A DNA stretch of 51,636 bases from Clostridium tarantellae (GTDB lineage: Bacteria > Bacillota > Clostridia > Clostridiales > Clostridiaceae). Position 1 is the stretch's first letter; each line of letters opens with the position of its first letter. The translations under genes and the position numbers were made by a program. Positions 7,684-18,309 of the stretch are shown in pieces. The DNA is taken from the NCBI RefSeq assembly GCF_009295725.1, contig NZ_WHJC01000002.1, forward strand, positions 1 through 51,636, read 5' to 3'. The notes under the pieces are model-generated. The model was not told where the DNA came from. It was given only the letters and a program-made list of their open reading frames with translations, and did no database searches.

Positions 7684-8571
7684 CTATAAATAAGTTATTA
7701 ATATTTGCATTTGTATTATAAAAAACAATAATGCACTTAATAAAGATAAATAAATATATCTACAAGCTAATTTTTTATCATACTTTGCACTAAAATAGGC
7801 TGCATAATACATACAAATAAGAAGCATCATATTTAAAACACCATACATCATTTGTTTAAATGCAAATTGCTTACCTGTACCAAATACAACTGGAATAAAA
7901 TGAGCATCAAATGTAACTGGCATCTCATTAGGTAATTTGCCTAATAAATATAATATAAATGGATTTATTATAATTATGATTATTAATAAACTCACTATTA
8001 TAAATGCAATATAAACATTTTTTTGCTTAAAAATTTCTTTCCAATTATATTTTTTGACTTTAAAATCTTTTTCTTTAAATCCTCTTGAAAAAATTTCTTC
8101 TTTAAATTCATTAAAATTATTAGGTGAAATTCCATAACTTATATCTGAAGTATATAAGTATATAACATCAGAACTATTACTTACAAACATTCTAGCAATT
8201 CCTACTTTATCTACAACAGCTCTTCCAAGACAATATTTATGCTTTCCAACACCTGATAATTTAAACCCTTTTATATTTTTAGATTGAATGTTAACACCTT
8301 CTATTTCATTAAAAGGAATTTCTATTTTCTTTAATCCAAAAAAACTTTTTATAATAACTTTATCTTTATCAAGTATATAAACAAGTGAAAAATCTAAAAT
8401 AATATAATATAAACATATTAAATTATAAATTATTATAGCTAAAAAAATAATTTTTCTTTCTAAATAACCTTCTATAGAACTACTTAATAACCACACTAAA
8501 GCATTACCTAAAATTAAATATATTAACAATTCAATAACTCCATACCCTCTTTTAGGCTTGTATGTTTTCAT
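7684..8571 (-). CDS. bacterial PH-domain membrane protein
   Basis: A 295-residue protein with two N-terminal membrane helices (about residues 14-31 and 39-60), a beta-rich bPH-type domain (roughly 65-165, including IEIPFNEIEGVNIQSKNI) and three C-terminal membrane helices from about residue 186. PH-like domains of this kind occur in poorly characterised membrane proteins. I chose ATG at 8571 because AAGGGGTG lies 8 bases upstream; the ORF also has a GTG at 8580 inside that ribosome site. It lies 13 bases before trmK, so they are likely co-transcribed. The precise function is unknown. Confidence 0.65.
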   Translation of the reverse strand: MKTYKPKRGYGVIELLIYLILGNALVWLLSSSIEGYLERKIIFLAIIIYNLICLYYIILDFSLVYILDKDKVIIKSFFGLKKIEIPFNEIEGVNIQSKNIKGFKLSGVGKHKYCLGRAVVDKVGIARMFVSNSSDVIYLYTSDISYGISPNNFNEFKEEIFSRGFKEKDFKVKKYNWKEIFKQKNVYIAFIIVSLLIIIIIINPFILYLLGKLPNEMPVTFDAHFIPVVFGTGKQFAFKQMMYGVLNMMLLICMYYAAYFSAKYDKKLACRYIYLSLLSALLFFIIQMQILITYL

Positions 8572-8641
8572 TCTTTTCACCCCTTTTTATAATTATATCA
8601 TATTTAATTTCTAATTGAATAATATTGCTTTTATACATTAT

Positions 8642-8672
8642 AAAAAAATTAGCACCTATATATAGGCGCTAA
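8642..8672 (-). terminator. rpoD terminator overlapping the stop codon
   Basis: Arms 8649-8660 and 8661-8672 form a 12-bp near-perfect stem on the minus strand followed by seven U. The rpoD TAG (8671-8669) lies inside the stem, so the coding end and the terminator share bases. Confidence 0.8.
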
Positions 8673-9784
8673 TCTAAATAATCCTTTAACTTTTTACTTC
8701 TACTTGGATGTCTTAATTTTCTTAAAGCTTTAGCTTCAATTTGTCTAATTCTCTCTCTAGTAACATTAAACTCTTTACCTACTTCTTCTAATGTTCTAGC
8801 TCTGCCATCATCTAAACCGAATCTTAATCTTAAAACTTTTTCTTCTCTAGGAGTTAAAGTATCTAAAACGTTAATTAATTGTTCTTTAAGCATTGTAAAT
8901 GCAGCAGCTTCTGCTGGTGCTGGTGCATCATCATCTGGTATAAAATCACCAAGATGTGAATCTTCTTCTTCTCCTATTGGAGTTTCTAAAGATACAGGCT
9001 CTTGTGCTATTTTTAATATTTCCCTAACTTTATCAACTGGCATATCCATATGCTTAGATAATTCTTCTGGTAATGGATCTCTCCCCAATTCTTGTAATAA
9101 TTGTCTTTGAATTCTTATAAGTTTATTTATAGTTTCAACCATATGAACAGGAATTCTTATTGTTCTTGCTTGATCTGCTATTGCTCTTGTAATCGCCTGT
9201 CTTATCCACCATGTAGCATAAGTTGAAAATTTATATCCTTTTCTATAATCAAACTTTTCAACAGCTTTTATAAGACCTAAGTTCCCTTCCTGTATAAGAT
9301 CTAAGAATAACATACCTCTTCCAACATATCTTTTAGCAATACTTACTACTAATCTTAAATTAGCTTCTGCTAGTTTTTTCTTAGCATACTGATCATCTTC
9401 TTCTATTCTTTTAGCTAAAATTATTTCATCCTCTGAAGATAATAGCGGAACTTTACCTATTTCTTTAAGATACATTCTAACTGGATCATCTATAGCAATA
9501 CCTTCTGGTACAGAAAGATCTAACTCTTCCTCTACACTATCCTGTTCAATATCACTAATAACTTCTATCCCCATTGATTCTAATACTTCATAAATTTTTT
9601 CAATTTGATCTGGACTTAAATCTATTTCATCTAATTCATCCATTATTTCTTTATATGTTAATGAACCACTTTTTTTACCTTTATCTATTAATTTTTTAAC
9701 TAACGTCATTTTGGCGTTTTTATCTTTTACATCAGCCTTAGTGCCTTTATCTTCTCCAGCTTTGCTTTTAGTTACTTTCGCCAT
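8669..9784 (-). CDS. rpoD: primary RNA polymerase sigma factor RpoD (sigma A)
   Basis: The 371-residue protein carries all sigma-70 regions: region 1.1-like N-terminus, 1.2 ([12 protein letters not shown]), region 2 with [19 protein letters not shown] for -10 recognition, region 3 and region 4 ending in [20 protein letters not shown]. It directs housekeeping transcription. I chose ATG at 9784 because AAGGAGG lies 10-11 bases upstream. An upstream in-frame ATG at 9808, 4 bases after the dnaG stop, has only a poor ribosome site. It forms the classical dnaG-rpoD operon. Confidence 0.95.
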   Translation of the reverse strand: MAKVTKSKAGEDKGTKADVKDKNAKMTLVKKLIDKGKKSGSLTYKEIMDELDEIDLSPDQIEKIYEVLESMGIEVISDIEQDSVEEELDLSVPEGIAIDDPVRMYLKEIGKVPLLSSEDEIILAKRIEEDDQYAKKKLAEANLRLVVSIAKRYVGRGMLFLDLIQEGNLGLIKAVEKFDYRKGYKFSTYATWWIRQAITRAIADQARTIRIPVHMVETINKLIRIQRQLLQELGRDPLPEELSKHMDMPVDKVREILKIAQEPVSLETPIGEEEDSHLGDFIPDDDAPAPAEAAAFTMLKEQLINVLDTLTPREEKVLRLRFGLDDGRARTLEEVGKEFNVTRERIRQIEAKALRKLRHPSRSKKLKDYLD

Positions 9785-9812
9785 ATTATTTTTGCCTCCT
9801 TCCGCCATACAA

Positions 9813-11600
9813 CTATTTACTCCTTTCTAGTTCCTTAAGTTTATCTGCAATTCCTTTAGTTTTTTTAACAAGCTCTAAAGATTCTTTTATCATATTTTTT
9901 CTTTCATATTCTTTAATTTGCTTTAGGATATTGCTTTTTTCATTCTCAAGCTTATACTTCTTTATATGATATATATAATCTTTCACGAGAATTTCTATAT
10001 CAGAAGAATGTTGTAAAATTTCTAATTCTGAAATTTCCAGCCATTCTTTTAATATTTCAGGATCTTTACATCTAATTTCTATATGATTTAATAAATCATC
10101 AAAACCTAATTGTTCAATTGTATCTTCTATAATTTTTAACAAATTTTTATGATTTTCTAAAATAAAATCTTCAATATTTAAATATTTTTTTATTATTGAA
10201 TAACCATCTTTTACACAATACAATTTTATTATACTTCTTTCTGATTTTAAATAAGCAGGTTCTACATATAATTTTGTTCCATATTCTTCCTTATTATTCA
10301 TACTTTCAATATTTCTGTTCAAGTATGTCATTTTATTATTTAATAAGTCATATAACGCCTGCTCTTTTATAGATGTTTGTTCTGCTATTTTTTTAATATA
10401 GATGTCTTTTTCTACAGGATTTAATGTAGATAATATTTCTACTACTTCATTAGAATATTTTATTAAATCTTGTTCTTTAGAAAAATTTATGCCTTCTTTA
10501 GCTCTTTTTAATTTATAATCAATTAATCTATCAGCTTTATTAATAAGCTTCAAAAAAGCATCTCTTCCATTAACCCTTATAAACTCATCAGGATCTTTAC
10601 CTTGTGGAACTTTTAGTATGTTTACTTCTAATCCTGCATTTTTTAATATTTCTAATCCTCTCATTGTTGCATTTTGTCCTGCAATATCTGCATCATAAGA
10701 TATTATTACTTTATCTACATATCTTTTTAATAATCTTGCTTGATTATCAGTTAAAGCTGTTCCTAAAGATGCTACAGTATTTTTAATATCATATTGATGT
10801 AATGAAATACAATCCATATATCCTTCTACTATTATTATAGTTCTATCTTTTAAACCACTTTTTAGAGCAAAATTTAATCCATATAAATTAGTTCCTTTTT
10901 GAAAAACTAATGTTTCTGGTGAATTTAAATATTTAGGCTTAGAATCATCTAAAACTCTTCCTCCAAACCCTATAACATTTCCTTTGTAATCAAAAACTGG
11001 AAATATAACTCTATTTCTAAATCTGTCATAGAATTTACCTTTTTCATTTTTAATAGCTAGCCCAGCTTCTAATATTAAATTATCATTAACTCCTTGTGAT
11101 CTTAAATAGTTAATAGTATTTTGCCATCCATCTTTAGCGTATCCAAGACCAAAACTTTTTAATATACTTTCTGTTATTCCTCTCCTTAGAAAATATTCCT
11201 TAGCTTTGTAATTTGCATGTAAATTTGCAAAAAAATATCTAGCAGTTTGTTTATTTATATTATAAATTATTTCTTTTTTTCGTTGATTAGCAGATAATTG
11301 CTTTTTATTGTAATATAACGAAATATTTGCTCTATCTGCTAATTCTTCTACTGCTTCTATAAAATTTTTATTTTTATTTTTCATTACAAAACTTATTACA
11401 TTTCCAGCCTCACCACAGCCAAAACATTTAAATATTTGTTTATCTTGTGATACACTAAATGAAGGTGTTTTTTCATTATGAAAAGGACATAGACCTGAAA
11501 AATTTCTGCCAGCTCTTTTTAACCTTACTACTTCAGAGATTACATCAACAATATCATTTTGTTCTTTTACTTTTTCTATTATATCCTCTGGAATTTGCAA
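9813..11600 (-). CDS. dnaG: DNA primase DnaG
   Basis: A 595-residue primase. The N-terminal zinc ribbon is [11 protein letters not shown] with FKCFGCG (residues about 38-64), followed by the catalytic core with RFRNRVIFP and the TOPRIM motif IIVEGYMD plus [11 protein letters not shown]. The C-terminal part is the helicase-interacting region. It synthesises RNA primers at the replication fork. The start is TTG with AAGGTGG 9 bases upstream. It is the first gene of the dnaG-rpoD operon. Confidence 0.95.
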   Translation of the reverse strand: MQIPEDIIEKVKEQNDIVDVISEVVRLKRAGRNFSGLCPFHNEKTPSFSVSQDKQIFKCFGCGEAGNVISFVMKNKNKNFIEAVEELADRANISLYYNKKQLSANQRKKEIIYNINKQTARYFFANLHANYKAKEYFLRRGITESILKSFGLGYAKDGWQNTINYLRSQGVNDNLILEAGLAIKNEKGKFYDRFRNRVIFPVFDYKGNVIGFGGRVLDDSKPKYLNSPETLVFQKGTNLYGLNFALKSGLKDRTIIIVEGYMDCISLHQYDIKNTVASLGTALTDNQARLLKRYVDKVIISYDADIAGQNATMRGLEILKNAGLEVNILKVPQGKDPDEFIRVNGRDAFLKLINKADRLIDYKLKRAKEGINFSKEQDLIKYSNEVVEILSTLNPVEKDIYIKKIAEQTSIKEQALYDLLNNKMTYLNRNIESMNNKEEYGTKLYVEPAYLKSERSIIKLYCVKDGYSIIKKYLNIEDFILENHKNLLKIIEDTIEQLGFDDLLNHIEIRCKDPEILKEWLEISELEILQHSSDIEILVKDYIYHIKKYKLENEKSNILKQIKEYERKNMIKESLELVKKTKGIADKLKELERSK

Positions 11601-11637
11601 TGAAAATAACCACCTTTTTTATTTTTTTCAACAAATT

Positions 11638-11652
11638 ATTATATATTCGACA
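11638..11652 (-). promoter_or_regulatory. possible Spo0A box next to a -10-like sequence upstream of dnaG
   Basis: The minus strand reads TGTCGAA (11652-11646), identical to the Spo0A-box core, followed at once by TATAAT (11643-11638). No good -35 is visible at the right distance. The rpoD operon has sporulation-linked promoters in Bacillus. This is weak evidence from motif match only. Confidence 0.3.
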
Positions 11653-11770
11653 ACAATTGCGTTATTCCTTCTTAATTTTTAATTTTTTTATTTTTTTTTA
11701 AATTTAATATATTTTTCAAATGCAATATTTATATTTTAGCAATATTTATTCTTATTTATTCCTATTAATT

Positions 11771-12799
11771 TTAATAAATAACAAATTTAGGAATGTAAAT
11801 TTTATTAAATTCATTGATACAATAATCATCAGTCATTCCTGCTATATAATCAGCAATTCCTCTATGTATTCCTTCTTTTTTACAAATATTAATATAAAAC
11901 TCAGGCATTTTATGGGGATTTTTGTAATAATATTCTATCATGTGATTTAAAATAAATTTAGCTTTATATCTTTCTTCATTTAAAAAGTCTCCTAAATAAA
12001 TATTTTTAAACATAAATTTTCTAAGTTCAGTAAGAGCTTCACCTATTTCTTTACTAAGTTTAACTTCATTAATACCTAATTCTATATTCTTCCCAGTAAT
12101 TTGCACACAATCTTTAACTAAAATATTTATTCTCTTACCATTAGAATTCCCCAAAACTTTTATAATATCTCTTGGAATATTACTTTCTGATAATATACCA
12201 GCTCTAATAGAATCATCAATATCATGATTTACATATGCTATTTTATCGGCGAATTTTACTACTTGTCCCTCTAATGTTATAGCTTTTGCTGAAGATTTAT
12301 CAAATCCACTATGCTTTAAGATTCCATCTAAGACCTCTGTCGTTAAATTCAATCCTTTTCCTTTATTTTCAATTTTTTTAACAACTCTAATACTTTGATG
12401 ATTATGTTTAAATCCTTGTGGTAGAAACTCTTGTAAAACTTCTTCCCCTATATGTGCAAAAGCTACATGTCCTAAATCATGACCTAAAGCTATAGCTTCT
12501 ACTAGGTTCTCATTTAATCCAATACCTACTCCTATAGTTCTAGCTATTTGAGCTACTTCTAAAGTATGAGTTAATCTTGTTCTATAATGATCACCAAAAG
12601 TTCTAATAAATACTTGAGTTTTTCTTTTTAATCTTCTAAATGCTTTACTATGAATTATTCTATCTCTGTCTACCATATAACACGTTCTTATATCATCTAA
12701 TTCTTCTTTTTTTTCTCTACCTATAGAATTCACAGAAAATGTAGCCTTTTTATTTAACGTTAATCTTTCAAATTCCTCAAATTTCTCTCTTATTTTCAT
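11771..12799 (-). CDS. dgt: dGTPase-like HD-domain triphosphohydrolase
   Basis: A 342-residue HD-superfamily protein of the Dgt/YpgQ-like group. The metal-binding residues are in [18 protein letters not shown] and [16 protein letters not shown], with [17 protein letters not shown] later. Such enzymes remove triphosphate from dGTP or other dNTPs and affect nucleotide pools. It sits just upstream of dnaG-rpoD, a common clostridial order. The ATG has AGGTGA 6 bases before it. Substrate specificity cannot be read from sequence. Confidence 0.88.
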   Translation of the reverse strand: MKIREKFEEFERLTLNKKATFSVNSIGREKKEELDDIRTCYMVDRDRIIHSKAFRRLKRKTQVFIRTFGDHYRTRLTHTLEVAQIARTIGVGIGLNENLVEAIALGHDLGHVAFAHIGEEVLQEFLPQGFKHNHQSIRVVKKIENKGKGLNLTTEVLDGILKHSGFDKSSAKAITLEGQVVKFADKIAYVNHDIDDSIRAGILSESNIPRDIIKVLGNSNGKRINILVKDCVQITGKNIELGINEVKLSKEIGEALTELRKFMFKNIYLGDFLNEERYKAKFILNHMIEYYYKNPHKMPEFYINICKKEGIHRGIADYIAGMTDDYCINEFNKIYIPKFVIY

Positions 12800-12990
12800 A
12801 AAATCACCTACTTAAATATTATTCTATAAATTTCTTTAAAATCCTTTTACAATAATTATATTTATCTTTTACATTTTTTTTAAAAGTAATACTTTTAAAT
12901 TAGTTATTTAATAAAATTCTCTTTTTAAAGTATAATGTATAAAATTTAATAATATGTTTGTAATATAGAATTTATAAATGGGAGGTTTTC

Positions 12991-14043
12991 ATGGTTAAAC
13001 ATAAATCCATGCCTAGTGAAACTGATTTAAACTTTATTGCCAAAAACAATATACTTCCCTTGTATGGGTTAAAAAATTCTTCTATTGAACAAATTAAAAT
13101 TAAAAATACAGATAAACATAGAGCAGTATTTAAAGTTTCTTCCCAAAATAAAAACTACTGTTTAAAAAAAGTTTATTATTCTGAAAGTGATTTATTATTC
13201 GTATATTCAACAATGGAATGGTTATTTAGAAATGGAATAAAATTACCTAGATTATTGCCTTCATTAAATAATAATAGATATATAAAAAATAATGATTTTC
13301 TTTTTATTTTAACTCCTTGGATTGAAGGAGATAAATGTGATTTTGATAATCTTCAAAACATATACAGTTCTTCTATAACTTTAGCAACTCTTCATAATGC
13401 TGCAAAAAACTTTAAACCAATTGAAGGCAGTAATATAAAAGAGGGATATGAAAATCTATACATATCCATTTCAACGCACTTTTTAAAAATACTTCAATGT
13501 TATAATAGTGCTATTAAAAGAAAAGATTCTTTTTCAAAAATATTTTTAGATCAATTCCCTTTAAATTTTAATTTAGCAAAGCATTCAAGTTATATTGCAT
13601 CTACCATAAACTTTGATAAACTTTCTAAATCTCTTTGCCATGGAGACTATGTTAACAAAAATATTTTAATTATTAATAATGAAGTTTGGATTATAGACTT
13701 TGATAATTGTTGTTTTAAATATTCTATTAATGATTTATGTTATTTTTTAAGAAGATTATTAAGAAGAAATTATACTGCATGGGATTTTGAAGTAGCTAAA
13801 AATTGTATAGAAAAATATAATTCCATTCGTCCTATAAATAAAGATGATGCTAAATATCTATTAAGTTATTTAAGTTTTCCTCAAAAATATTGGCGTTTAT
13901 CTAAAGATTATTATAACAATGTAAAAAAATGTAACAAAGATTCTTTTATAGATTTATTAATAAAATATACAGAAATGTCTCAAGAACATTCCTTTTTCAT
14001 CAGTAAATTACAAAATTACCTTATTAAAAATTTCAATATTTAA
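12991..14043 (+). CDS. CotS-family spore coat kinase-like protein
   Basis: A 350-residue protein of the aminoglycoside-phosphotransferase/CotS family. The catalytic loop LCHGDYVNKNILI and metal-binding VWIIDFDNCCF are intact, as are YCLKKVYYSESDLLF near the N-terminus and the C-terminal family block LSFPQKYWRLSKDYY. Members associate with the spore coat; substrates are unknown. It has a clear GGGAGG ribosome site, stands alone on the plus strand divergent from dgt, and ends at its own terminator. CotS is the best family fit but which paralogue is uncertain. Confidence 0.82.
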   Translation: MVKHKSMPSETDLNFIAKNNILPLYGLKNSSIEQIKIKNTDKHRAVFKVSSQNKNYCLKKVYYSESDLLFVYSTMEWLFRNGIKLPRLLPSLNNNRYIKNNDFLFILTPWIEGDKCDFDNLQNIYSSSITLATLHNAAKNFKPIEGSNIKEGYENLYISISTHFLKILQCYNSAIKRKDSFSKIFLDQFPLNFNLAKHSSYIASTINFDKLSKSLCHGDYVNKNILIINNEVWIIDFDNCCFKYSINDLCYFLRRLLRRNYTAWDFEVAKNCIEKYNSIRPINKDDAKYLLSYLSFPQKYWRLSKDYYNNVKKCNKDSFIDLLIKYTEMSQEHSFFISKLQNYLIKNFNI

Positions 14044-14045
14044 AA

Positions 14046-14083
14046 AAAATCCTATTAAGATATTATTACCTTAATAGGATTTT
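14046..14083. terminator. terminator after cotS-like gene, convergent with ppdK
   Basis: A 14-bp perfect stem (14046-14059 with 14070-14083) with a 10-base loop, A-rich before and T-rich after, so it can act on both strands. Confidence 0.85.
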
Positions 14084-14112
14084 AAAAAATTAATTTTTTA
14101 TTAACTTAAATA

Positions 14113-16743
14113 TTATCTTTTATTTTTAACTTGTGCTTGTGCAGCTGCAAGTCTTGCTACTGGAACTCTAAACGGTGAACAACTTACATAATTCAAACCT
14201 AAACTATGGCAGAATTCAACTGAAGCAGGATCTCCTCCATGCTCTCCACATATTCCAAGTTTAATATTTTCTCTTGTAGTTTTACCTTTTTCACATGCAA
14301 TTTTCATTAATGCTCCTACACCAGTTTGATCTAGCTTAGCAAATGGATCTTGCTCATAAACTTTTTTATCATAATAATCAGCTAAGAATTTACCTGCATC
14401 ATCTCTTGAGAATCCAAATGTCATTTGAGTTAAATCATTAGTTCCAAATGAGAAAAACTCAGCTTCTTTAGCAATTTCATCTGCTGTTAATGCAGCTCTT
14501 GGTATCTCTATCATAGTACCTACTTTATACTCTAATTCAACACCTTTTTCTTCCATAACTTTTTTAGCAGTTTCTACAACTACATCTTTAACATATTTTA
14601 ATTCTTTTATTTCTCCAACAAGAGGAATCATTATTTCTGGAACTACATTGAAACCTTTATTTTGTTTAACTTCTATTGCAGCTTCAATTATAGCTCTTGT
14701 TTGCATTTCAGCTATTTCTGGATAAGATACAGCTAAACGACATCCTCTATGACCCATCATTGGATTAAACTCATGTAAACTTTCTATTGTTCCATTTAAT
14801 TCTTCAACACTTAAATCCATTTCAGAAGCTAAAGCAATAATATCAGCTTCATCTGTTGGTAAAAATTCATGAAGTGGTGGATCTAAGAATCTAATTGTAG
14901 CAGGTCTATCTTCTAAAGCTTCATATATTCCTATAAAGTCTTCTCTTTGCATTGGAAGTAGCTTTTCTAATGCTTTTCTTCTTTGATCTTCATTTTTAGC
15001 AACAATCATTTCTCTAACTGCAGCTATTCTATCTTCAGCAAAGAACATATGCTCTGTTCTACATAATCCTATTCCTTCAGCTCCAAACTCTACAGCTTGT
15101 TTAGCATCTCTTGGAGTATCTGCATTAGTTCTAACTTTTAGGCTTCTTATTTCATCAGCCCAATTCATAAATGTTGCAAAATAACCTGTAATTTCAGGTG
15201 TTACAGTATTTAATGCTTCTGCATATATGTTTCCTGTAGTACCATCTATAGAAATAAAATCTTCAGTAGTCAATACTCTACCTGCAATTTCTAAAGTTTT
15301 AGCTTCTTCATTAACTTTTAATTCACCACATCCTGCAACACAGCAAGTTCCCATTCCTCTAGCAACAACAGCAGCATGTGAAGTCATTCCACCTCTTACA
15401 GTTAATATACCTTCAGCAGCTATCATTCCTTCTATATCTTCAGGTGAAGTTTCTAATCTTACAAGTACAACCTTTTCACCATTTTCATGTCTCACTTTAG
15501 CTTCTTCAGCAGTAAATGATATTTTACCGCATGCAGCACCTGGTGATGCTGGTAATCCTTTTGCTACTGGATTTACTTTTTTCATTTTCTCTTCATCAAA
15601 TGTTGGATGAAGTAAAGTATCAAGTTGTTTTGGATCTACTTTTAATATAGCTTTTTCTTTACTTAACATTTCTTCTTCAACTAAATCAACAGCTATTTTT
15701 AAAGCTGCTTGAGCAGTTCTTTTTCCATTTCTTGTTTGTAAGAAATATAAAACTCCATCTTCTATTGTAAATTCCATATCTTGCATATCTTTATAATGTT
15801 TTTCTAGCTTATTAACTATATCCATAAACTGTTTGTATATTACTGGATTTTGCTCTTCTAATTGAGAAATTGGTTGTGGCGTTCTTATACCAGCAACAAC
15901 ATCTTCACCTTGAGCATTCATTAAATATTCTCCATATATTAAATTTTCTCCAGTAGCAGGATTTCTTGAGAATGCAACACCAGTACCTGATGTTTCACCT
16001 TTATTACCAAATACCATTTGTTGTACATTAACAGCAGTTCCCCATTCTCCTGGAATATCATTTAATCTTCTATATACTATGGCTCTTGGATTATCCCAAG
16101 ATCTAAATACAGCTGTAATAGCTTCTATTAACTGTGTTTTTGGATCACTTGGGAATTCCTCACCCTTTTCTTTTTTATAAAGTACTTTAAACTGTCCAAC
16201 TAACTCTTTTAAATCATCAGCAGTTAAATCTGTATCAAAATGTACACCCTTTGATTCTTTCATTTCATCTAATAATTCTTCAAATAATCTTTTTTCAACA
16301 TCCATAACAACATCAGCAAACATTTGAATAAATCTTCTATATGAATCATAAGCAAATCTTGGATTATTTGTTAATTTAGCCATTGCTTCTACAGCTTCAT
16401 CATTTAAACCAAGATTTAATATAGTATCCATCATTCCCGGCATTGAAACTCTAGCACCTGATCTAACTGAAACTAATAAAGGATTTGTAAGAGACCCAAA
16501 CTCTTTGCCTGTTTGTTCTTCTAATTCCTTCATTTTTTCATGAATTTCTTCTATTATCTGTGGAGCTATCATTTTTCCATCTGCATAATATTTATTACAA
16601 GCCTCAGTTGTTACTGTAAATCCTTGTGGTACTGGGATTCCAAGAGTAGTCATATCTGCTAAGTTAGCACCCTTACCTCCCAATAAATTTTTCATACTTG
16701 CATTACCCTCACTAAAAAGGTATACATACTGCTTTTTCTCCAT
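14113..16743 (-). CDS. ppdK: pyruvate, phosphate dikinase
   Basis: An 876-residue dikinase interconverting PEP, AMP and PPi with pyruvate, ATP and Pi. The N-terminal ATP-grasp domain has LLGGKGANLADM and VSVRSGARVSMPGMMDTILN. The swivelling domain has the phosphohistidine motif GGMTSHAAVVARGMGTCCVAG, followed by the C-terminal PEP/pyruvate barrel with GICGEHGGDPASVEF. ATG at 16743 is chosen because GGAGGAG lies 8 bases upstream. It lies just downstream of the ccpN gene on the same strand. Confidence 0.96.
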   Translation of the reverse strand: MEKKQYVYLFSEGNASMKNLLGGKGANLADMTTLGIPVPQGFTVTTEACNKYYADGKMIAPQIIEEIHEKMKELEEQTGKEFGSLTNPLLVSVRSGARVSMPGMMDTILNLGLNDEAVEAMAKLTNNPRFAYDSYRRFIQMFADVVMDVEKRLFEELLDEMKESKGVHFDTDLTADDLKELVGQFKVLYKKEKGEEFPSDPKTQLIEAITAVFRSWDNPRAIVYRRLNDIPGEWGTAVNVQQMVFGNKGETSGTGVAFSRNPATGENLIYGEYLMNAQGEDVVAGIRTPQPISQLEEQNPVIYKQFMDIVNKLEKHYKDMQDMEFTIEDGVLYFLQTRNGKRTAQAALKIAVDLVEEEMLSKEKAILKVDPKQLDTLLHPTFDEEKMKKVNPVAKGLPASPGAACGKISFTAEEAKVRHENGEKVVLVRLETSPEDIEGMIAAEGILTVRGGMTSHAAVVARGMGTCCVAGCGELKVNEEAKTLEIAGRVLTTEDFISIDGTTGNIYAEALNTVTPEITGYFATFMNWADEIRSLKVRTNADTPRDAKQAVEFGAEGIGLCRTEHMFFAEDRIAAVREMIVAKNEDQRRKALEKLLPMQREDFIGIYEALEDRPATIRFLDPPLHEFLPTDEADIIALASEMDLSVEELNGTIESLHEFNPMMGHRGCRLAVSYPEIAEMQTRAIIEAAIEVKQNKGFNVVPEIMIPLVGEIKELKYVKDVVVETAKKVMEEKGVELEYKVGTMIEIPRAALTADEIAKEAEFFSFGTNDLTQMTFGFSRDDAGKFLADYYDKKVYEQDPFAKLDQTGVGALMKIACEKGKTTRENIKLGICGEHGGDPASVEFCHSLGLNYVSCSPFRVPVARLAAAQAQVKNKR

Positions 16744-16822
16744 CTCAATACTCCTCCATTCCAAACCATATATTAGTTTTTAGAATCTATATTCTAACAG
16801 AGCTATAGCTCCGATAGATACC

Positions 16823-17458
16823 CTACTCATAGTTGCCTAACATAACAAATAACTTTGTTATATTAGTTTTTGAAACTTTACCCACAATCTTAAGTTTTTC
16901 TTTGCCCTCATTATCTCTAATTCTCTCAACTACTGGTACCGAATCTATTTCATGTTCTATTATTTTTTTTGCTACATTATAAGCATTGTCATCTTCTTCT
17001 ACACATATTATGTTTGGCATTCTAGTCATTATAATACCTATAGGTACTTTATATATATCTGTACCACCTATTGCTATTTTCAAGAAATCTTTTCTTGAAA
17101 CAGCTCCAGTTAAATTTCCTTCGTTCTCTACAAACATGGTTCCTACATCATTTAAAAATAAATGTACAATTGCATCATATACCATATTTTGTTCCGTTAC
17201 TGTAACTGCTTTAGACATTATATCTTTTACTTTAATGTTTATTATTTTTTCATATAATAAACTACTAGAATTTTTCTCAGAGTATACATATCCAACCTTT
17301 GGTCTAGCATCTAATGTTCCTAGCATAGTAAGAATAGCAAGATCTGGCCTTAACGCTGCTCTAGTAACGCCTAATTTGTTAGCCAAAGTCTCTGAAGTAA
17401 TTGGTTGCCCCTCTTTAACTAACTTAACAATTTCTTCTTGTCTAGGTGTTAACTTCAC
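16823..17458 (-). CDS. ccpN: CcpN-like HTH/CBS transcription regulator
   Basis: The 211-residue protein has an N-terminal winged helix-turn-helix (residues 1-60; ETLANKLGVTRAALRPDLAI) and two CBS domains (about 75-130 and 140-205). This is the build of CcpN, which represses gluconeogenic genes in Bacillus by sensing the energy state. Here it is directly upstream of ppdK, so it likely controls this PEP/pyruvate step. Start is GTG with AGAGGAG 8 bases upstream. The Bacillus partner yqfL (PPDK regulatory kinase) is not present in this window. Confidence 0.85.
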   Translation of the reverse strand: MKLTPRQEEIVKLVKEGQPITSETLANKLGVTRAALRPDLAILTMLGTLDARPKVGYVYSEKNSSSLLYEKIINIKVKDIMSKAVTVTEQNMVYDAIVHLFLNDVGTMFVENEGNLTGAVSRKDFLKIAIGGTDIYKVPIGIIMTRMPNIICVEEDDNAYNVAKKIIEHEIDSVPVVERIRDNEGKEKLKIVGKVSKTNITKLFVMLGNYE

Positions 17459-17545
17459 TTAAAATACTCCTCTCCATGCTACTAATTGAAAATAAATAAG
17501 CATTTTTACTAAACTTTTATTGGAATTTGTTTACATTTAAAGTAT

Positions 17546-17575
17546 ATCATAGTATGAAATTTTTGAATATATCAA
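17546..17575 (-). promoter_or_regulatory. putative ccpN promoter
   Basis: On the minus strand TTGATA (17575-17570) and TATGAT (17551-17546) are 18 bases apart, about 90 bases before the ccpN start: a fair sigma-A match. Confidence 0.5.
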
Positions 17576-17669
17576 ATTTTCCGAAAAATCCTTCAAATTT
17601 AACCAATATTGCTATTTATTTTCATTTTTTGCTTTCTGGCATCTTTTTCCTTTTATTTACATATTTATT

Positions 17670-18305
17670 TTATTTTTCCATTTCTTCAAAGTTTACTGTG
17701 TAAGTAAAATTAGATTCATTATCTAAATTATATGTTTTACTATTATCTTTAACTTGTTTATTATTTTTTTCAGTTAAATCATTTTTTATAGATTCTTTAA
17801 AATCAGAAGTTTTATCTTTTACTTCATTAGCTAAAGTTTTTGCTTTTTTAGTAAAATCTTTTGTTGCATTTTTTACTATTTTATTTACTATTTCTACTGT
17901 GCCATCAACTTTTGTTATTTCAATAACTAATTTAGTAGCTACTGCAGTAACAACACCTACTGCTAAAACAGGAGGATATAATAAAGCTATTGCACCTGCT
18001 GCCAATCCAGCATTTACTGGAATATCAACTAATGTTTTATCATTCTTTTTAATTTTAACCCTAGATATGTTTCCTTTTTTTAAAATATCTTTTAACCACA
18101 ACTTTAAATCATCTAAAGTTTCAACTGCTATCTCAGATTTTTGTTCACATTTATTCTCATATTCTTCTTTTTGTTTATTTTCAATGTAAATAAGTGCCTC
18201 TAAAACATCTCCATTACATTTCTCTAAAGCTTCTTTTGCTTCTGCATAAGTTACATAAGTTCTATCAATTATTTGATCAACCTTTTCTAAAGTTATATCA
18301 CTCAT
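17670..18305 (-). CDS. UBA-like/DUF4342 protein
   Basis: A 211-residue protein with three parts: an N-terminal helical UBA/TS-N-like segment (TYAEAKEALEKCNGDVLEAL, residues 17-36), a central DUF4342-type beta domain with a glycine/hydrophobic stretch (about 78-130; NAGLAAGAIALLYPPVLAV), and a lysine-rich C-terminal tail (about 145-200). The UBA-like start recalls the nascent-chain-binding or EF-Ts N-terminus, but this is an analogy. The hydrophobic core could insert in or lie on the membrane. It lies 4 bases from recO, so co-transcription is likely. Function is unknown. Confidence 0.7.
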   Translation of the reverse strand: MSDITLEKVDQIIDRTYVTYAEAKEALEKCNGDVLEALIYIENKQKEEYENKCEQKSEIAVETLDDLKLWLKDILKKGNISRVKIKKNDKTLVDIPVNAGLAAGAIALLYPPVLAVGVVTAVATKLVIEITKVDGTVEIVNKIVKNATKDFTKKAKTLANEVKDKTSDFKESIKNDLTEKNNKQVKDNSKTYNLDNESNFTYTVNFEEMEK

Positions 18306-18309
18306 TATA

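Noticed and set aside
15227-15610. Long open frame antisense to ppdK
   Set aside because: It mirrors the codon bias of ppdK on the other strand and lacks a ribosome site; a shadow frame.
16986-17462. Open frame antisense to ccpN (158 codons)
   Set aside because: It is fully antisense to a convincing HTH-CBS regulator and lacks a ribosome site.
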